Positions 24,741-36,960 are shown, numbered from the stretch's first letter. The stretch: 64,000 nucleotides of DNA from Zoroaster sp. YZ-2022 (GCA_029582265.1 CM055823.1:27640569-27704568); one strand, 5' to 3'. Numbers and translations are program-made. The notes: a model not told the origin generated them from the sequence alone.

Positions 24741-25349
24741 CAGCACATGTACGCTGTACATGTAGCCATCTGTATAACTAGGCTGGAATTTCATCAATGC
24801 AAATAAACTGACAGGGTGTATTTGCTGAGAGGACACACAAGGATACTTTGAAGAGTGGACGGGAATGCTTCCATAGTCTTTGATGGTCTTCGAAGCCGCA
24901 GAAGAGAATTAATCTCCCCACGATGTGGCCTTTGTTGTGGGTAACCCCACTAGCCAGACCCATTTTGATGAGTGAATAAAAGTTACAAGTGCTACTGATA
25001 ATGAAAATGTGGGGAAAAAAAGGAAAGTCTGATGGCGAAATCTGGTATTTGGATAATGACTCAAAACTTTGGTTGTCTCATGGAGGTGGTTGTCTTCAGA
25101 TTTTGAGTTCATCCTTGGGAAACTAGGATAAATTGGTGATGGGGGATTTGAAATCAATATCATTAGCTATACTGTGGTTCCCAGTCATAATGAATTGAGC
25201 CCTAATTAAGGCACTTGTATGGGTGTAAATTGAATAAAGTTGGTTAATTGTGGTTTCTAATGCCTGTAGAGTTATATGTAACAAGAGTGTGTACGTTTAT
25301 GGTAAAGCTACGAGGCCTCATCTATGCATTGATTTTATTTGGTCCACAT

Positions 25350-25477
25350 TAAGCTTGGGTGATATTGATTTTTTTCATCCACGATATATCCACAAACATA
25401 TAGCGATTTTCGATAATATCGCGATTCTTTTTTCATTCATGCATGATTGCTTTAGAGCCGATAACCACAGGTATGTA
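25350..25477. mobile_element. MITE family A, truncated
   Basis: One end only: taagcttgggtgatattgat followed by 'tccacgatatatcc' and 'gctttagagccgataaccac'. It breaks off at 'aggtatgtacc', where unrelated sequence begins. The opposite arm is absent. Confidence 0.8.
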
Positions 25478-25489
25478 CCAACCAGATCC

Positions 25490-25562
25490 CATGCAAAAGA
25501 CCCAAGTGAAAACCCAACTGAAGACCCAAGTGAAAACCCAACTGAAGACCCAAGTGAGAAGC
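25490..25562. repeat. short minisatellite, about 30-bp unit
   Basis: Two and a half copies of 'gacccaagtgaaaacccaac' plus 'tgaa' type sequence. Its translation reads as DPSENPTE repeats, but no gene context supports coding. Confidence 0.8.
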
Positions 25563-28299
25563 CATGTATTAAAGTCACAAGTCATTTCTTCCAAATCAAA
25601 GTCAAGTCACAAGTCAAAATAATATTGACCTGTTCATTGGACCGGGAGTTAACACCTCTGAATCAAATTTGGCAGTCCAGCAGTTCTGCAAACACAGTTG
25701 ACCCATTTATGATCCACCTGTTTACTTTAAACCACTCCAGGTTTTTAATTTAACACTTTTTACAATTTATCTCTGTTCCTTTCTCAATGGTTTTTACTAA
25801 TTATGCTGGTACAACTAGTATTCAACATAATGTTGTTATTTAAATGTAAATACATGCGTTATTTACATTCCCACCTGTAGAGTACAAAATGCATTATGTG
25901 GAGTAATTATGCACCCACTGAATTCAGATTGTAAACAGTGCAGTGGTGATGAATTGTCCCTTGTACCATGAAGTGACAAATATGGAATGTGGGCATTTCG
26001 AGAAATCTTGTTTGCAGTTTATTTTGACTGATTTATCCTTCATAGCATATCAATAGTAATAAAACTGACCTTTAACATTAAGAAGAGGGTTAGTTGACGA
26101 TTATACATTGTATTAATGCTTTGTATAAATGCCTCATTACAAGAAAGATAATTTCTGGTTTTGTAGCCCGCATGACTTCACTATGGAAAAAAGTGTGCAT
26201 TTTTCCCATTTAGTGGTACATGTATATGTTTCAAATTTGTCAAAATTAAATACATAATGTATACATATGTATATACAATGTAAAAGCAGTAAAGCTATGA
26301 CATTGTACCGAAAGCACTAATTTCTTTGCTATATACATGTATATTTATTGTGAAAAGTTTTTTTTTACTTGTGTACATGATGTGTACAACAAGCAAAATC
26401 ATAAGAGAGCAATTTTTTTCATATTTTTACATCTAGATATTTATACAACCGTTTTTAAGAGTGTAGTTACTCGGGAAACGGTTTTGTTCAAACATTTTGC
26501 ATGGCAAAATTTGTATGCAGAAATATTTGTGTGTATGTTATGCTAATTTTGAATAGCTATTCTTGATTTTTTGTTTAGCAAATTGTGAATTTTGTGTAGC
26601 ATTTTGCCCTAACCTTCCCAAAATCCTGCAAAATCCTCTTTGCTAAAGTGAAGGATTTTGAAGGATTGAGGTTACATGCTACATGCTCTTTTCTAAAGTG
26701 ACAGATTTTGGAGGATTGAGGTTATTAGGCATACTTGCCTTTCTATGGTACATGTACATCCATGTTTGTTGTTGTGATTGCAAGGTCAGCGCTTGGGTCA
26801 GTGGACACTGTTTATTGCTCCATGCATTCAGGGAGGGTCCCCGGCCATGTACATGTCACAGATTAGAAACACATACGTGTGCATACATGTCATGTGCTTG
26901 CTTTACTACTGAAGGATTTTGGAGGATTCAGGTTATGTGTAAGCAAATGGGCCTAGGGAATTACGGTTAATAATAGAGGAGAAATCCAAATGATAAAATT
27001 TCCATCAGTAACCTAACTACATGTAGCTTGATCCTGTTTCCAACATGTTGTTATTTTATCATCTTACATTCATATGATATGAACGCATGCATGCTATACT
27101 GTTATTTCAGGTAACAACAAACCCAATATATTATCTCTTTTCGAGGCATGGATCGGATAAAAAATAATAATAATAATAAAACAAAGCTCATCAACACAAG
27201 TGTTAGTTTTCAAGGCAAGTTCAGTTGATATGTCAGTTTAATGTTTCGTTCAACAACACTTCTGTATCAAATTCACCGATAATGGATTACATTGAAGATA
27301 AGTCTGTAATCCAAACCATGTATCGGCACAAGGAGGGTTCCGTTCAGAAGCGCTAACAGTCAAAATGATTTTAAAGCCACCATTGAGTTTTGTGGAATAA
27401 CCCTTGTGCTTGTACCCAGTTTTCATTTAGGATTTGAAAATTGCCTGTCCAAAATGAACGAGGTTTTGAAAACCACCTGTCCAAAATGAACTAGGTTTTA
27501 AAAACCACCTGTCCAAAATGAACTAGGTTTTGAAACTGCCTGTCCAAAATTAACTAGGTTTTGAATTCTGCCTGTCCCAATTGAACTAGCTGGTGACAAA
27601 TTTTGAGCGCGAAGTTGTGAGCTGGCAAGCCATTTCAGTGTGGGGATATTAGGGTCCCGTTTTAGGACCCTGGAAAGATTTGGATTAGGTTCTCTCTGGT
27701 GTAATCTGAGGCTTTTCTAGCTTCAAAAATTGTTAAAGAACTTACCAGAAATAGGTTTGGTTTCAATTAGACTCTAAAAACAGGCTTTCATGGACATGTT
27801 AACAGGACAGACTAGATAATGGACACTGGACTGTCCTGGACAGGTAGGCTTGGCAGGTAGGGTCTAAATAGTCCCAACCTGTCCAAACCGATTTTTACCC
27901 GTCTTAGGGAACAGGTGGACGGGTGGCTAGATGAGACCCTGCAGGATATAGCCCTCTGATAGATTTTTCCCACATTGATCTTTACTTCACATCTCTTGTC
28001 CATGTTCTTCCGACATACTTTACAATGTCGTCCCTTCACCTCATTCTCTGTTTTCTCCTTGATCTTTTTCCTGACCTTGGGGAAGACAGAAGATGAGCTG
28101 GAGGGACGATATTTTGTTGGGGGGTAAAGTTGATGATGGTATCAAACATCCCTTTCTGTCTCAGGTGCTTTCATGTGACTGTAATTAAACATCTTGCAAA
28201 TTATTTATTCCCCTCTTGAGATATAAACTCCAGGATGGAATGAAATTGATAATATCTGAATGCATTTTCACTATGTTTTAGTTTTAAAATGCGGGCCTG
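25563..28299. other. no gene; minor repeats
   Basis: AT-rich non-coding DNA. Three 'ggattttggaggatt' motifs lie between 26640 and 26930. A 36-bp tandem repeat lies at 27424-27590. The minus-strand frame at 27812-28039 has cysteines but no recognisable zinc-binding pattern with enough context, so it is not called. Confidence 0.5.
27424..27590. repeat. 36-bp tandem repeat, about 4.5 copies
   Basis: Units of 'cctgtccaaaatgaactagg' followed by 'ttttgaaaaccac'. The copies degrade towards the right. Non-coding. Confidence 0.88.
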
Positions 28300-28695
<396 letters not shown>

Positions 28696-29116
28696 AAAAA
28701 AACACAATAAAATAAGCTGAAACAGTCACATGTTGAATTTTATTGCTTCTTATAAAGTATGGATGCATTTACAGACATTTTACAAGAAGTGCAAGGGTCT
28801 TACAAGCTAAAAGCTATACATTAGGAGGCTAGTACTGATGTTTTAAGTGCTATTCCCTTAAGGGCATGGCAAAAGTAGGTCACAAGCTTCCTCCTACTTC
28901 ATATTCTGTGAAGAGGAAACTGCTATATGATCTCTTTGGGGGGTTGGTTCAAATGGATACCGACCCTTGGTACCAACTAAGCATCAAGTCTTGCTGAATA
29001 CAACCTTTCTAGAGGTTGTCTCCTATAGATGCTTCATAATCTACCCTTGTTGTCATTTCACAGATCCTCTAAAATGCATTCAAAAATGTTGATCATCAAC
29101 CAAGAACTGTGATTAA
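28696..29116. other. no gene seen
   Basis: About 420 bp with no tandem repeat, transposon end or exon that I can recognise. Confidence 0.5.
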
Positions 29117-29370
29117 CCAGTTCGCGTCGGAGGCCGTGTATACACGCAATTTTTTTTTGCACCGCAGATCAGAGAGCATCTAAACACACCATAGGAAACT
29201 CGGGAATATTTGTATGCATGCTTGGTTGACGTGGCAACGAGCCGAGCATACAGTGACATGCTCGGTAGACGTGGCCACGCGCTGTGGAAGCTTCCATTAA
29301 CGTGTTTGTGTGGGAAAAAGAAACCCGCACAGGGGCCCAGAAAAACTTTTTTAGTCCCGACGCGAACTGG
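29117..29370. mobile_element. piggyBac-type MITE (family C), copy 3
   Basis: TTAA at 29113-29116 and 29371-29374, ends ccagttcgcgtcgg and cccgacgcgaactgg. It has landed directly at the 3' tail of the minus-strand SINE that begins at 29375. Non-coding. Confidence 0.9.
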
Positions 29371-29374
29371 TTAA

Positions 29375-29716
29375 TAATGGAGGCATTTTTAAAGCGCTCT
29401 TACACGAGGTATCACACAGCGCTGTACATTATTACCCCTGCTCATCAGGCGCATAAATCATTCCTGAAACCATCTCAGCTCCCTGGGGAGTATACAGCTC
29501 AATTGCTGCCATTTCGGCGCATATGGGCTAATCAAACACAACAACTAACTATGCCCTCACAGGTACTCATTTACTCCTGGGTGGAGAGAAGCAATTATGG
29601 TAAAGTGTCTTGCTCAAGGACACAAGCACAAGCACCACTGTTGTCGGGATTCGAACCCACATTCTGACGACTCAGCCATCAGAACACAAATCCGATGCAC
29701 TAAACTGCTCGGCCAT
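29375..29716 (-). mobile_element. tRNA-derived SINE, copy 1
   Basis: Read on the minus strand it starts 'tggccgagcagtttagtgc' (pol III A-box-like) and has a B box 'gggttcgaatccc'. It continues 'caagacactttaccataatt' and ends 'aagagcgctttaaaaatgcc' plus tccatta. The head has tRNA-like promoter boxes, but the length and body make it a SINE, not a tRNA gene. The 3' end resembles the tail of the LINE at 30881-31494. Confidence 0.88.
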
Positions 29717-29744
29717 GTTATATAATTTGTTTTGTTTTCCCTAT

Positions 29745-29866
29745 GCTATCATTGTATATTGTTTGTATTAATGTTTTTTCTTTGTTTCCGCGCCTTGAGC
29801 GCCCAGCAGGGTGGATATGTGTGCGCTAAAAATCTTTATTATTATTATTATTATTATTATTGATTC
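29745..29866 (+). mobile_element. LINE 3' tail fragment
   Basis: Contains 'ttgtatattgtttgtattaa', 'gcgccttgagcgcccagcag' and 'ggtggatatgtg', and ends in (TTA)n. It is the plus-strand match of the tail at 15949-16100. Only the 3' untranslated end is present. Confidence 0.75.
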
Positions 29867-30089
29867 TATTCAAATATCATTTTGATGCACAGTGTTTTTC
29901 AAATTGACGTAGATTTATATAGAATAATATTTGACTTTTCTTTAAAAAATATAGCACCACAGACAAAAAATTACAAAAGAAAAATTGCCAACAATTTCAA
30001 GAGATGTTTGATACCACCATCAACAGTTTTATGGAAAACTTTGATCATTTTTTTGCGTGCCCGGTAATAGGACATAAGCGCGCACTTAA

Positions 30090-30343
30090 CCAGTTCCCGT
30101 CGGGAATAAAAAAGTTTTTCTGGGCCCCTGTGCGGGTTTCTTTTTCCCACACAAACACATTAATGGAAGCTTCCACAGCGCGTGGCCACGTCTACTGAGC
30201 ATGTCATTGTACGCTCGGCTCGTTGCCACGTCAACCGAGCATGCATACAAATATTCCGGAGTTTCCTATGGCGTGTTTAGACGCTCTCCGATCCGTGGTG
30301 CAAAAAAAAATTGCGTGTATACACGGCCTCCAACGCGAACTGG
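30090..30343. mobile_element. piggyBac-type MITE (family C), copy 4
   Basis: TTAA at 30086-30089 and 30344-30347, ends ccagttcccgtcggg and caacgcgaactgg. It is an inverted relative of the copy only 720 bp upstream at 29117, so the pair forms a large imperfect inverted repeat. Non-coding. Confidence 0.9.
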
Positions 30344-30834
30344 TTAACCTAATCATTATTACGTCCTTCTTTCGGGCACACAGCGATTTAATGCAAAGAA
30401 TTATCAGAGGTACGTGTGTACATGTAGCTATGCTGCCTTTTACCCACTTGATTTTTGTGGGTTTTTTTTTTTTTTTTTCATGTTTTTTTTTTTTTTCATT
30501 AACCTTTTTATGGTACTTTATCTGACATCTTTTCTCTGATAATAATCCAGTTTTAAAAGAAATGGAACCAGAAATATCCAACAGGGTATTATCTTGTCAT
30601 AAGTATGCCAAACTTAATCAAACTTAAGAATGATGAATTGTGCAAAGTAACCATCAAATGGCATTAAACTGTCAGCACATCCTTGTAAAATAGATTAGTG
30701 AGTCATGCAATTTGTTTAGCAACTAGGATTAATGGTCTTGGGTTCATGGTCCTCTCTTGATCTGGGATTAAGCCAGATTTATGATTTCCTTCACAAAAAA
30801 CACTATAAAAACACATTATGAGCATTAGGGTTAA

Positions 30835-31672
30835 TTAAAGGGACACTATCGTCAGGATCAGAGCAGACTTTCAACAGGGCATACAATACAATACAATACA
30901 ATACAATACAATACAATACAATACAATACAATACAATGAAGGCATTTATATAACGCTCTTACACAAACGGTATAGACCTAATGCACATGACATCATTTGA
31001 GTAGGGCGCCCTCGGCTAGAGGTCAAAAGAAGGTTGCTCATTGGCCCAATCTGTGCGCCGCGCGTGTATAGATGTGCATTTTCCATTGTTTCATTATCAT
31101 TTTACCTCTAAGATGGCGGCGTGATGACGTCAACGCATAAGGTCTATCACAGCGCTTTACAGTGAGATGCAAGTACAATTTAAAATACACAGTGCCTAAA
31201 ATAAATGAGTCTTGAGAGATGCTTTAAATTGACTCAGTGAAGAAGCATGACGGATATCAGATGGTAGCTCATTAATGCTGGGTGCAGCAGAATAGAAACC
31301 CTTGTTAGCCGCAGTTAAATGTGTAGTTGGCTTTTTGAAGATCCGGGAATCAGAATTTGAACGGAGTCCACTGTGGTTAGGTTGGTATGGTATAATAAGC
31401 TCACAGAGATAGGATAGCGCAGAGTCAGTAACACATTTATAGGCAATAGTCAATGTTTTGAAATCAATCCGGTCTCGAACAGGAAGCCAGTGGCTTGGAA
31501 TCGGTGTCCTAGTTTAAGATAAACACAGTGACTGAAAATTATTGGCTCATTTACGCAGCAGCAACGGTAGTATGACCTTATAATGTGGGGTATTATTTTC
31601 AGTCACTGAGTTCGTCTCAAACTAGAACTCTGATTTCATGATCTGTTGATCATGACGATACTGCCCCTTTAA
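30835..31672. mobile_element. MITE family B interrupted by a LINE
   Basis: The left part runs ttaaagggacactatcgtca to 'caacagggcat' (to about 30880). The family continues at about 31495 with 'ggaatcggtgtcctagttta' and finishes 'gatactgcccctttaa'. The 614 bp between are a foreign insertion. Confidence 0.88.
30881..31494 (-). mobile_element. 5'-truncated CR1/L2-type LINE with (ATTGT)n tail
   Basis: On the minus strand the entry side begins with HWLPVRDRIDFKTL, then LRSNSDSR, AAPS-NELPSDIRHASSL and FKASLKTHLF. This is the standard C-terminal end of reverse transcriptase ORF2 in CR1/L2-like elements. The 3' untranslated part ends 'ttatataaatgccttcattg' and then a pure (ATTGT)n tract (30885-30937). 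No upstream domains remain. Confidence 0.87.
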
Positions 31673-31727
31673 AGATATTTAGTATAGAATTGGTAATTCA
31701 AAAATAACTAAATGGTTGAATTTTATT

Positions 31728-32323
31728 TAAAACTTACTCGGTGTAAAGCTGGTGTTGTATTAAATCTCCCCTAGAAATATTTGTATCTAAGGGGCTGTCA
31801 TATTTCAAACTTACTCGATGTAAAGCTAATGTGTTATATCAAATGTCCCCTGGTATCTAAGGGGCTGTCATATTTAAGGTTGAATTTTGTTGAATTTTAT
31901 TTAAAACTTACTCGGTGTAAAGCTGGTGTTATATCAAATCTCCCCTAGAAATATTTGTATCTAAGGGGCTGTCATATTTAAGAATGGTTGAATTTTATTT
32001 AAGACATACTCAGTGTAAAGCTGGTGTTATATCAAATCTCCCCTAGTATCTAAGGGGCTGTCATATTTAAGACATACTCAGTGTAAAGCTGGTGTTATAT
32101 CAAATCTCCCCTAGTATCTAAGGGGCTGTCATATTTAAGACATACTCAGTGTAAAGCTGGTGTTATATCAAATCTCCCCTAGTATCTAAGGGGCTGTCAT
32201 ATTTAAAACTTACTCAGTGTAAAGCTGGTGTTATATCAAATCTCCCCTAGTATCTAAGGGGCTGTCATATTTAAGACATACTCGGTGTAAAGCTGGTGTT
32301 ATATCAAATCTCCCCTGTCATAA
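31728..32323. repeat. minisatellite, unit about 63-95 bp, eight copies
   Basis: Units carry 'cagtgtaaagctggtgttat', 'atcaaatctcccctagtat' and 'ctaaggggctgtcatattt'. The first copies include extra 'gaaatatttgta' or 'ggttgaattttattt', while the later ones are homogeneous. Non-coding. Confidence 0.93.
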
Positions 32324-32636
32324 TTAAGAATGGTTAAATTATTGCAAATAAGTTTACCGAAAAGACTACTTTATCCTAGATTCAACATTCAAGAATTTAA
32401 TACACAAAATCTGAATGCATTTTCTATACACAATTTTAAAAAGCTTACATGTATATCCCGATTCAAAGTTCAAAGAGAGTATGCATACTTTCACAAGTAG
32501 TTTTGCCAACTTCACTTATAAATGTTTTACGTATCTTCCCTTTGAACAACAGTTTCATCATGACAACAAGTGCTGTCAAATCTTTTGATTTATGACTCAA
32601 TGTAATTCTACAGGTGCAGATTATATCAACAACAAA

Positions 32637-33012
32637 CGTTTCATTTCTGGTCTCCGCGTGCGTCACCTTAGACCCGCGCGTCGGCATTTTTATTTATTTA
32701 TTTATTTTTGCTACGTATGAAACGATGTCCAATTGCAGCCAAAGTTGGTGGATCGATTGGAATTCTGCCATGCTGTGCTTTAGACGACTTTTTTTTACAT
32801 ATGAACTTTTGCCCAATTCCTGAGGCCTCTCTTAGCAACCATGCTTTGTATATGGCAAATTTTGTCCCCGCGTATACAATATACATGTATCATGTATTTC
32901 CCTGTTGGCAAAAAAAAAAAAAGATGGCCGGAAAAAAAGCGTGTCACTGCACCGATTTTGAAGCCGACCGATGACCAGAAACTGGAGACTTTTTTGGGGG
33001 GGTGGGCCTTAT
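32637..33012. mobile_element. interspersed element family E, copy 3
   Basis: Begins 'catttctggtctccgcgtgc' and ends 'gaagccgaccgatgaccag' plus 'aaactggagac' and 'gggcctta'. It closely follows the copy at 5451. Open frames in it are not conserved genes. Confidence 0.75.
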
Positions 33013-33395
33013 AGAACCCCCTTGGCAAAACTATAACTGGCTCAGACACTTGTGCCAGTCCCATTTAACCAGGCCAGCAGGAATACTATCAATAGAGATT
33101 GTTTTCAACTAGATGAATTCCTTGGTAACCATTTAGGGTTTATTCACCAACTGGTCGATAGCAATCTGCGCTGATATTAAAAAACCTGTAATAGTGTAAC
33201 TGGAGACCGAAAGTCTAACCACAACATTTTGACAATTACTGAACATTGTTAAGGTATGTGACTCCTTCAACCACTTTGGGACCATATTGACTTTTTTTTT
33301 CATTGGATTTCAATTGATTGGTTACTTTCAAGGCTGCCATTTTTATGAAAAGCAGTGATAGGGTATCTGAAATACATTTGGCTGTATTCTGTAAA

Positions 33396-33550
33396 GAGAC
33401 CATATCATCACGATCAACAGGGCATGAAATCAGAGTGCTAGTTTTAGTTTTAACTCAGTGACTGAAAATAATACCCCACATATTACCATTGCTGCTTCAT
33501 AAATGGGCCAGTAATTTTCAGTCACTGTGAATCGTGATGATGTCCCTTAA
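33396..33550. mobile_element. MITE family B, internally shortened copy
   Basis: Starts 'taaagagaccatatcatcac' and ends 'gtgaatcgtgatgatgtccc'. The inner palindrome around 'cagtgactgaaaataat' and 'ttttcagtcactgtg' is intact, but the right arm lacks the usual 'gattccatgccctgt'. Confidence 0.82.
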
Positions 33551-34440
33551 AATGGAGGGTACAACATTGGTAATGTTGGCCAAACTGCTTCTATGAGTAT
33601 GCTTACTCTCTTTGAATCAAGATATACATGTACATTAAAGGGAAGGTACAACACTGGTAATGTTGGCAAAACTGCTTCTATGGGTATGCTTACTCTCTTT
33701 GAATCAAGATATACATTGAAGGGAAGGTACAGCATTGGTAATGTTGGCCAAACTGCTTCTATGAGTATGCTTACTCTCTTTGAATCAAGATATACATGTA
33801 CATTAAAGGGAAGGTACAACACTGGTAATGTTGGCAAAACTGCTTCTATGGGTATGCTTACTCTCTTTGAATCAAGATGTACATTGAAGGGAAGGTACAG
33901 CATTGGTAATGTTGGCCAAACTGCTTCTATGAGTATGCTTACTCTCTTTGAATCAAGATATACATGTACATTAAAGGGAAGGTACAACACTGGTAATGTT
34001 GGCAAAACTGCTTCTATGGGTATGCTTACTCTCTTTGAATCAAGATATACATTGAAGGGAAGGTACAACATTGGTAATGTTGGCAAAACTGCTTCTATGA
34101 GTGTGCTTACTCTCTTTGAATCAAGATATACATTGAAGGGAAGGTACAACATTGGTAATGTTGGCAAAACTGCTTCTATGAGTGTGCTTACTCTCTTTGA
34201 ATCAAGATATACATTGAAGGGAAGGTACAACATTGGTAATGTTGGCCAAACTGCTTCTATGGGTATGCTTACTCTCTTTGAATCAAGATATATATTGAAG
34301 GGAAGGTACAACACTGGTAATGTTGGCAAAACTGCTTCTATGAGTATGCTTACTCTCTTTGAATCAAGATAGACATTGAAGGGAAGGTACAACATTGGTA
34401 ATGTTGGCAAAACTGCTTCTATGAATTTGCTTACTTTCTT
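33551..34440. repeat. 81/87-bp minisatellite, about 11 copies
   Basis: Units contain 'ggtaatgttggcaaaactgc', 'ttctatgagtatgcttactc' and 'tttgaatcaagatatacat'. Two length forms, 81 and 87 bp (the latter with tacatgtacatta), alternate in the left half as 168-bp dimers. Both lengths are multiples of 3, so both strands stay open for about 260-290 codons. These are repeat artefacts. A second array of the same unit is at 36085-36690. Confidence 0.95.
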
Positions 34441-34458
34441 TGAATCATGATATGAACA

Positions 34459-35154
34459 TTAAAGGGGGACTGACATGGATTTAAATCAAACAGTTAAATA
34501 TGTGATCGTTTTATTCTTTTATATCAGTAAAAGATCAATACAATTTTTGTTTTGTGTTTTTATTGTTTTTGAGAGTGTTATTTTACCTTTGTAAAAATGC
34601 CCCCCACTTTTACGCCCTGCACGGAGGAGCTGTTCGTGACGTCATGTCGGGAAGAGAAATTCGGCTCAAAACTCGGTTCAAAATGATCGCTGCACAAAAC
34701 TATGTGAGCCGATGGACCTGACCACTTTACTCTTGTCAGTCGAACTTTGCTCGTCCAAATACGGCGATTTTTGGGTCACTTGGGAACAGATGAAGGCTAA
34801 CACCGTCTTTGGTGGTGTTGTTGCATCCTGCAGAAACACATCTTCACGGCATTTTATTAGTTCCGGAAACAAGAATCACGGAAGAAATAAAATCGACGCT
34901 ACGTGTGTGAAACGTTTGTATGTACATGTACATCATGGACACATCGGATCTTCCCGACCTTACGTCACATATCTTATGCAAATGAAGCTTCCACCATGGG
35001 CGGGGTTGCCTCCCCCAAACACTTCAAACATTGTTTTAAAATACTTGTACTCACAAATCAATGATTAAATAGACACAGGTGGGTCTCAAAAACAACATTT
35101 TATTACAAAACGCCTTAAGTACACACACAATAAAGGATGTCAGTCCCCCTTTAA
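34459..35154. mobile_element. inverted-repeat element inserted beside the minisatellite
   Basis: Ends ttaaagggggactgacat and atgtcagtccccctttaa. The sequence tgaacatt occurs immediately before the left end and again about 12 bp after the right end. A paralogous site without the element is at about 36700. A 118-residue frame at 34712-35068 lies inside but has no transposase motif that I recognise. Confidence 0.8.
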
Positions 35155-35189
35155 ACATCCTGTGAACATTTCAGCTCAGTGCAAATTCT

Positions 35190-35425
35190 AAGTCATCATG
35201 AAAAAAGTCTGAAAAGCATTCATAATATTTACAGAAAACTGCATATTTGTTTGTGATTTTTTTGAAATCGGAGTACTTCCTAATCTTTTTCTTCCTATAT
35301 ATTTCACTAAACTCTCAATCTCCAACAGTGAATGGATATTTAGTGTCAGATTTCTGTCCCAACATGGGCTGTTAAAACCACAGATCATTTTTCTCTGTAA
35401 AGGGTTGTGTGGAAACTCCGGTAAA
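35190..35425. repeat. segmental duplication flank, copy 1
   Basis: The sequence from 'gtcatcatgaaaaaagtctg' through 'ttttttgaaatcggagtact' to 'agatttctgtcccaacatgg' is repeated at about 36714-36890. Together with the two 81-bp arrays this shows a local duplication of array plus flank. Confidence 0.9.
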
Positions 35426-35448
35426 AATACTGCACGCAATGATTTCAT

Positions 35449-35672
35449 TTAAAGGGACGGTATCGTCACGATCAGAGCAGACATTTGACAGGGCATGGAA
35501 TCAGTGTCCGAGATTAAGATGAACACAGTGACTGAAAATTACTGGCTCATTTATTACTCAGCAATGGTAATATGACCTTATCATGTGGGGTATTATTTTC
35601 AGTCACTGAGTTAATTTAAAACTAGAACTCTGATTCCATGCCCTGTTGATCGTGACAATATTGTCCCTTTAA
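35449..35672. mobile_element. MITE family B, reference copy
   Basis: A full 224-bp element: ttaaagggacggtatcgtca at the left, 'cgtgacaatattgtcccttt' plus aa at the right, inner arms 'acagtgactgaaaattactg' and 'tattttcagtcactgag'. The element can fold along its whole length. Non-coding. Confidence 0.92.
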
Positions 35673-36084
35673 CCTTTCGGATGGCACATTTCCTTTGGCA
35701 GAAATATCTGTGTGTGTGTGTGTGTGTGTCATGTAATGGTCATGGTTATCTAATTGTGAATGTTTTGAAACATTTTTCTATGGGATACAATCAATATTGT
35801 TCACAGCACTGCACATCTCTAATGCAAAGTGCTTTTCATAGGAGTACAGCAAGAAAAACATTCACTCCTTTTGTCCATGTTATCCCTCCCCCTTTTTGGT
35901 CACCATGGATACGTACGTACCTGCACAGCATGATAGACACATTGTGTCCTGCGAACAATTCCATGAGACTTCTTGACACAACAACAAAAGCACACAGTTT
36001 TCTGTGTCACTATAGACCCTCTAGTGTAGAGGGTCCATGGTGCCGAAAGAGTGGGCAGGGACACTGACCAAATGATTTGTGTTT
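35673..36084. other. no gene; (GT)n run
   Basis: Contains a short (TG)n run at 35709-35729. The 128-residue frame at 35681-36067 starts upstream of this dinucleotide run and has no conserved motif, so it is not called. Confidence 0.5.
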
Positions 36085-36690
36085 TAAAGGGAAGGTACAG
36101 CATACGGATATGTTTACTTTCTTTGAATCAAGATATACATTGAAGGGAAGGTACAGCATTGGTAATGTTGGCCAAACTGCTTCTATGAGTATGCTTACTC
36201 TCTTTGAATCAAGATATACATTGAAGGGAAGGTACAGCATTGGTAATGTTGGCAAAACTGCTTCTATGAGTATGCTTACTCTCTTTGAATCAAGATATAC
36301 ATTGAAGGGAAGGTACAACATTGGTAATGTTGGCAAAACTGCTTCTATGAGTATGCTTACTCTCTTTGAATCAAGATATACATTGAAGGGAAGGTACAGC
36401 ATTGGTAATGTTGGCCAAACTGCTTCTATGAGTATGCTTACTCTCTTTGAATCAAGATATACATTGAAGGGAAGGTACAGCATTGGTAATGTTGGCCAAA
36501 CTGCTTCTATGAGTATGCTTACTCTCTTTGAATCAAGATATACATTGAAGGGAAGGTACAACATTGGTAATGTTGGCAAAACTGCTTCTATGAGTATGCT
36601 TACTCTCTTTGAATCAAGATATACATTGAAGGGAAGGTACAACATTGGTAATGTTGGCAAAACTGCTTCTATGAATTTTCTTACTTTCTT
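36085..36690. repeat. 81-bp minisatellite, second array, seven copies
   Basis: Same unit as 33551-34440 but almost only the 81-bp form. It ends in the same divergent unit ('atgaattttcttactttctt') and is followed by the duplicated flank at 36714. Confidence 0.95.
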
Positions 36691-36713
36691 TGAATCACGA
36701 TATGAACATTTCA

Positions 36714-36890
36714 GTCATCATGAAAAAAGTCTGAAAAGCATTCATAATATTTACAGAAAACTGCATATTTGTTTGTGATTTCTTTGAAATCGGAGTACTT
36801 CCTATTTTTTCTTCCTCTATATATTTCACTAAACTCAATCTCCAACAGTGAATGGATATTTAGTGCCAGATTTCTGTCCCAACATGGTAC
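36714..36890. repeat. segmental duplication flank, copy 2
   Basis: Matches 35190-35425 from 'catcatgaaaaaagtctgaa' to 'agatttctgtcccaacatgg'. Here it follows the array directly, without the 34459-35154 insertion. Confidence 0.9.
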
Positions 36891-36960
36891 AGCATCGGAT
36901 ATGTTTATTTTCTTTGAATCATATGCAATGTGTATCAACTAACCTGTAAAAGATTCAGCC

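Noticed and set aside
26683..26970. Cysteine-rich 95-residue frame as a small secreted protein
   Set aside because: Cysteine codons come largely from tgt/tgc within tacatgta-rich sequence; no signal peptide cleavage context or family resemblance.
33547..34410. 287- and 259-residue frames on opposite strands
   Set aside because: Both come from the 81/87-bp minisatellite and neither has non-repeat coding sequence.
34712..35068. 118-residue frame as a transposase or host exon
   Set aside because: It lies within an inverted-repeat element, shows no catalytic or DNA-binding motif, and does not correspond to any part of the ABTB-family protein.
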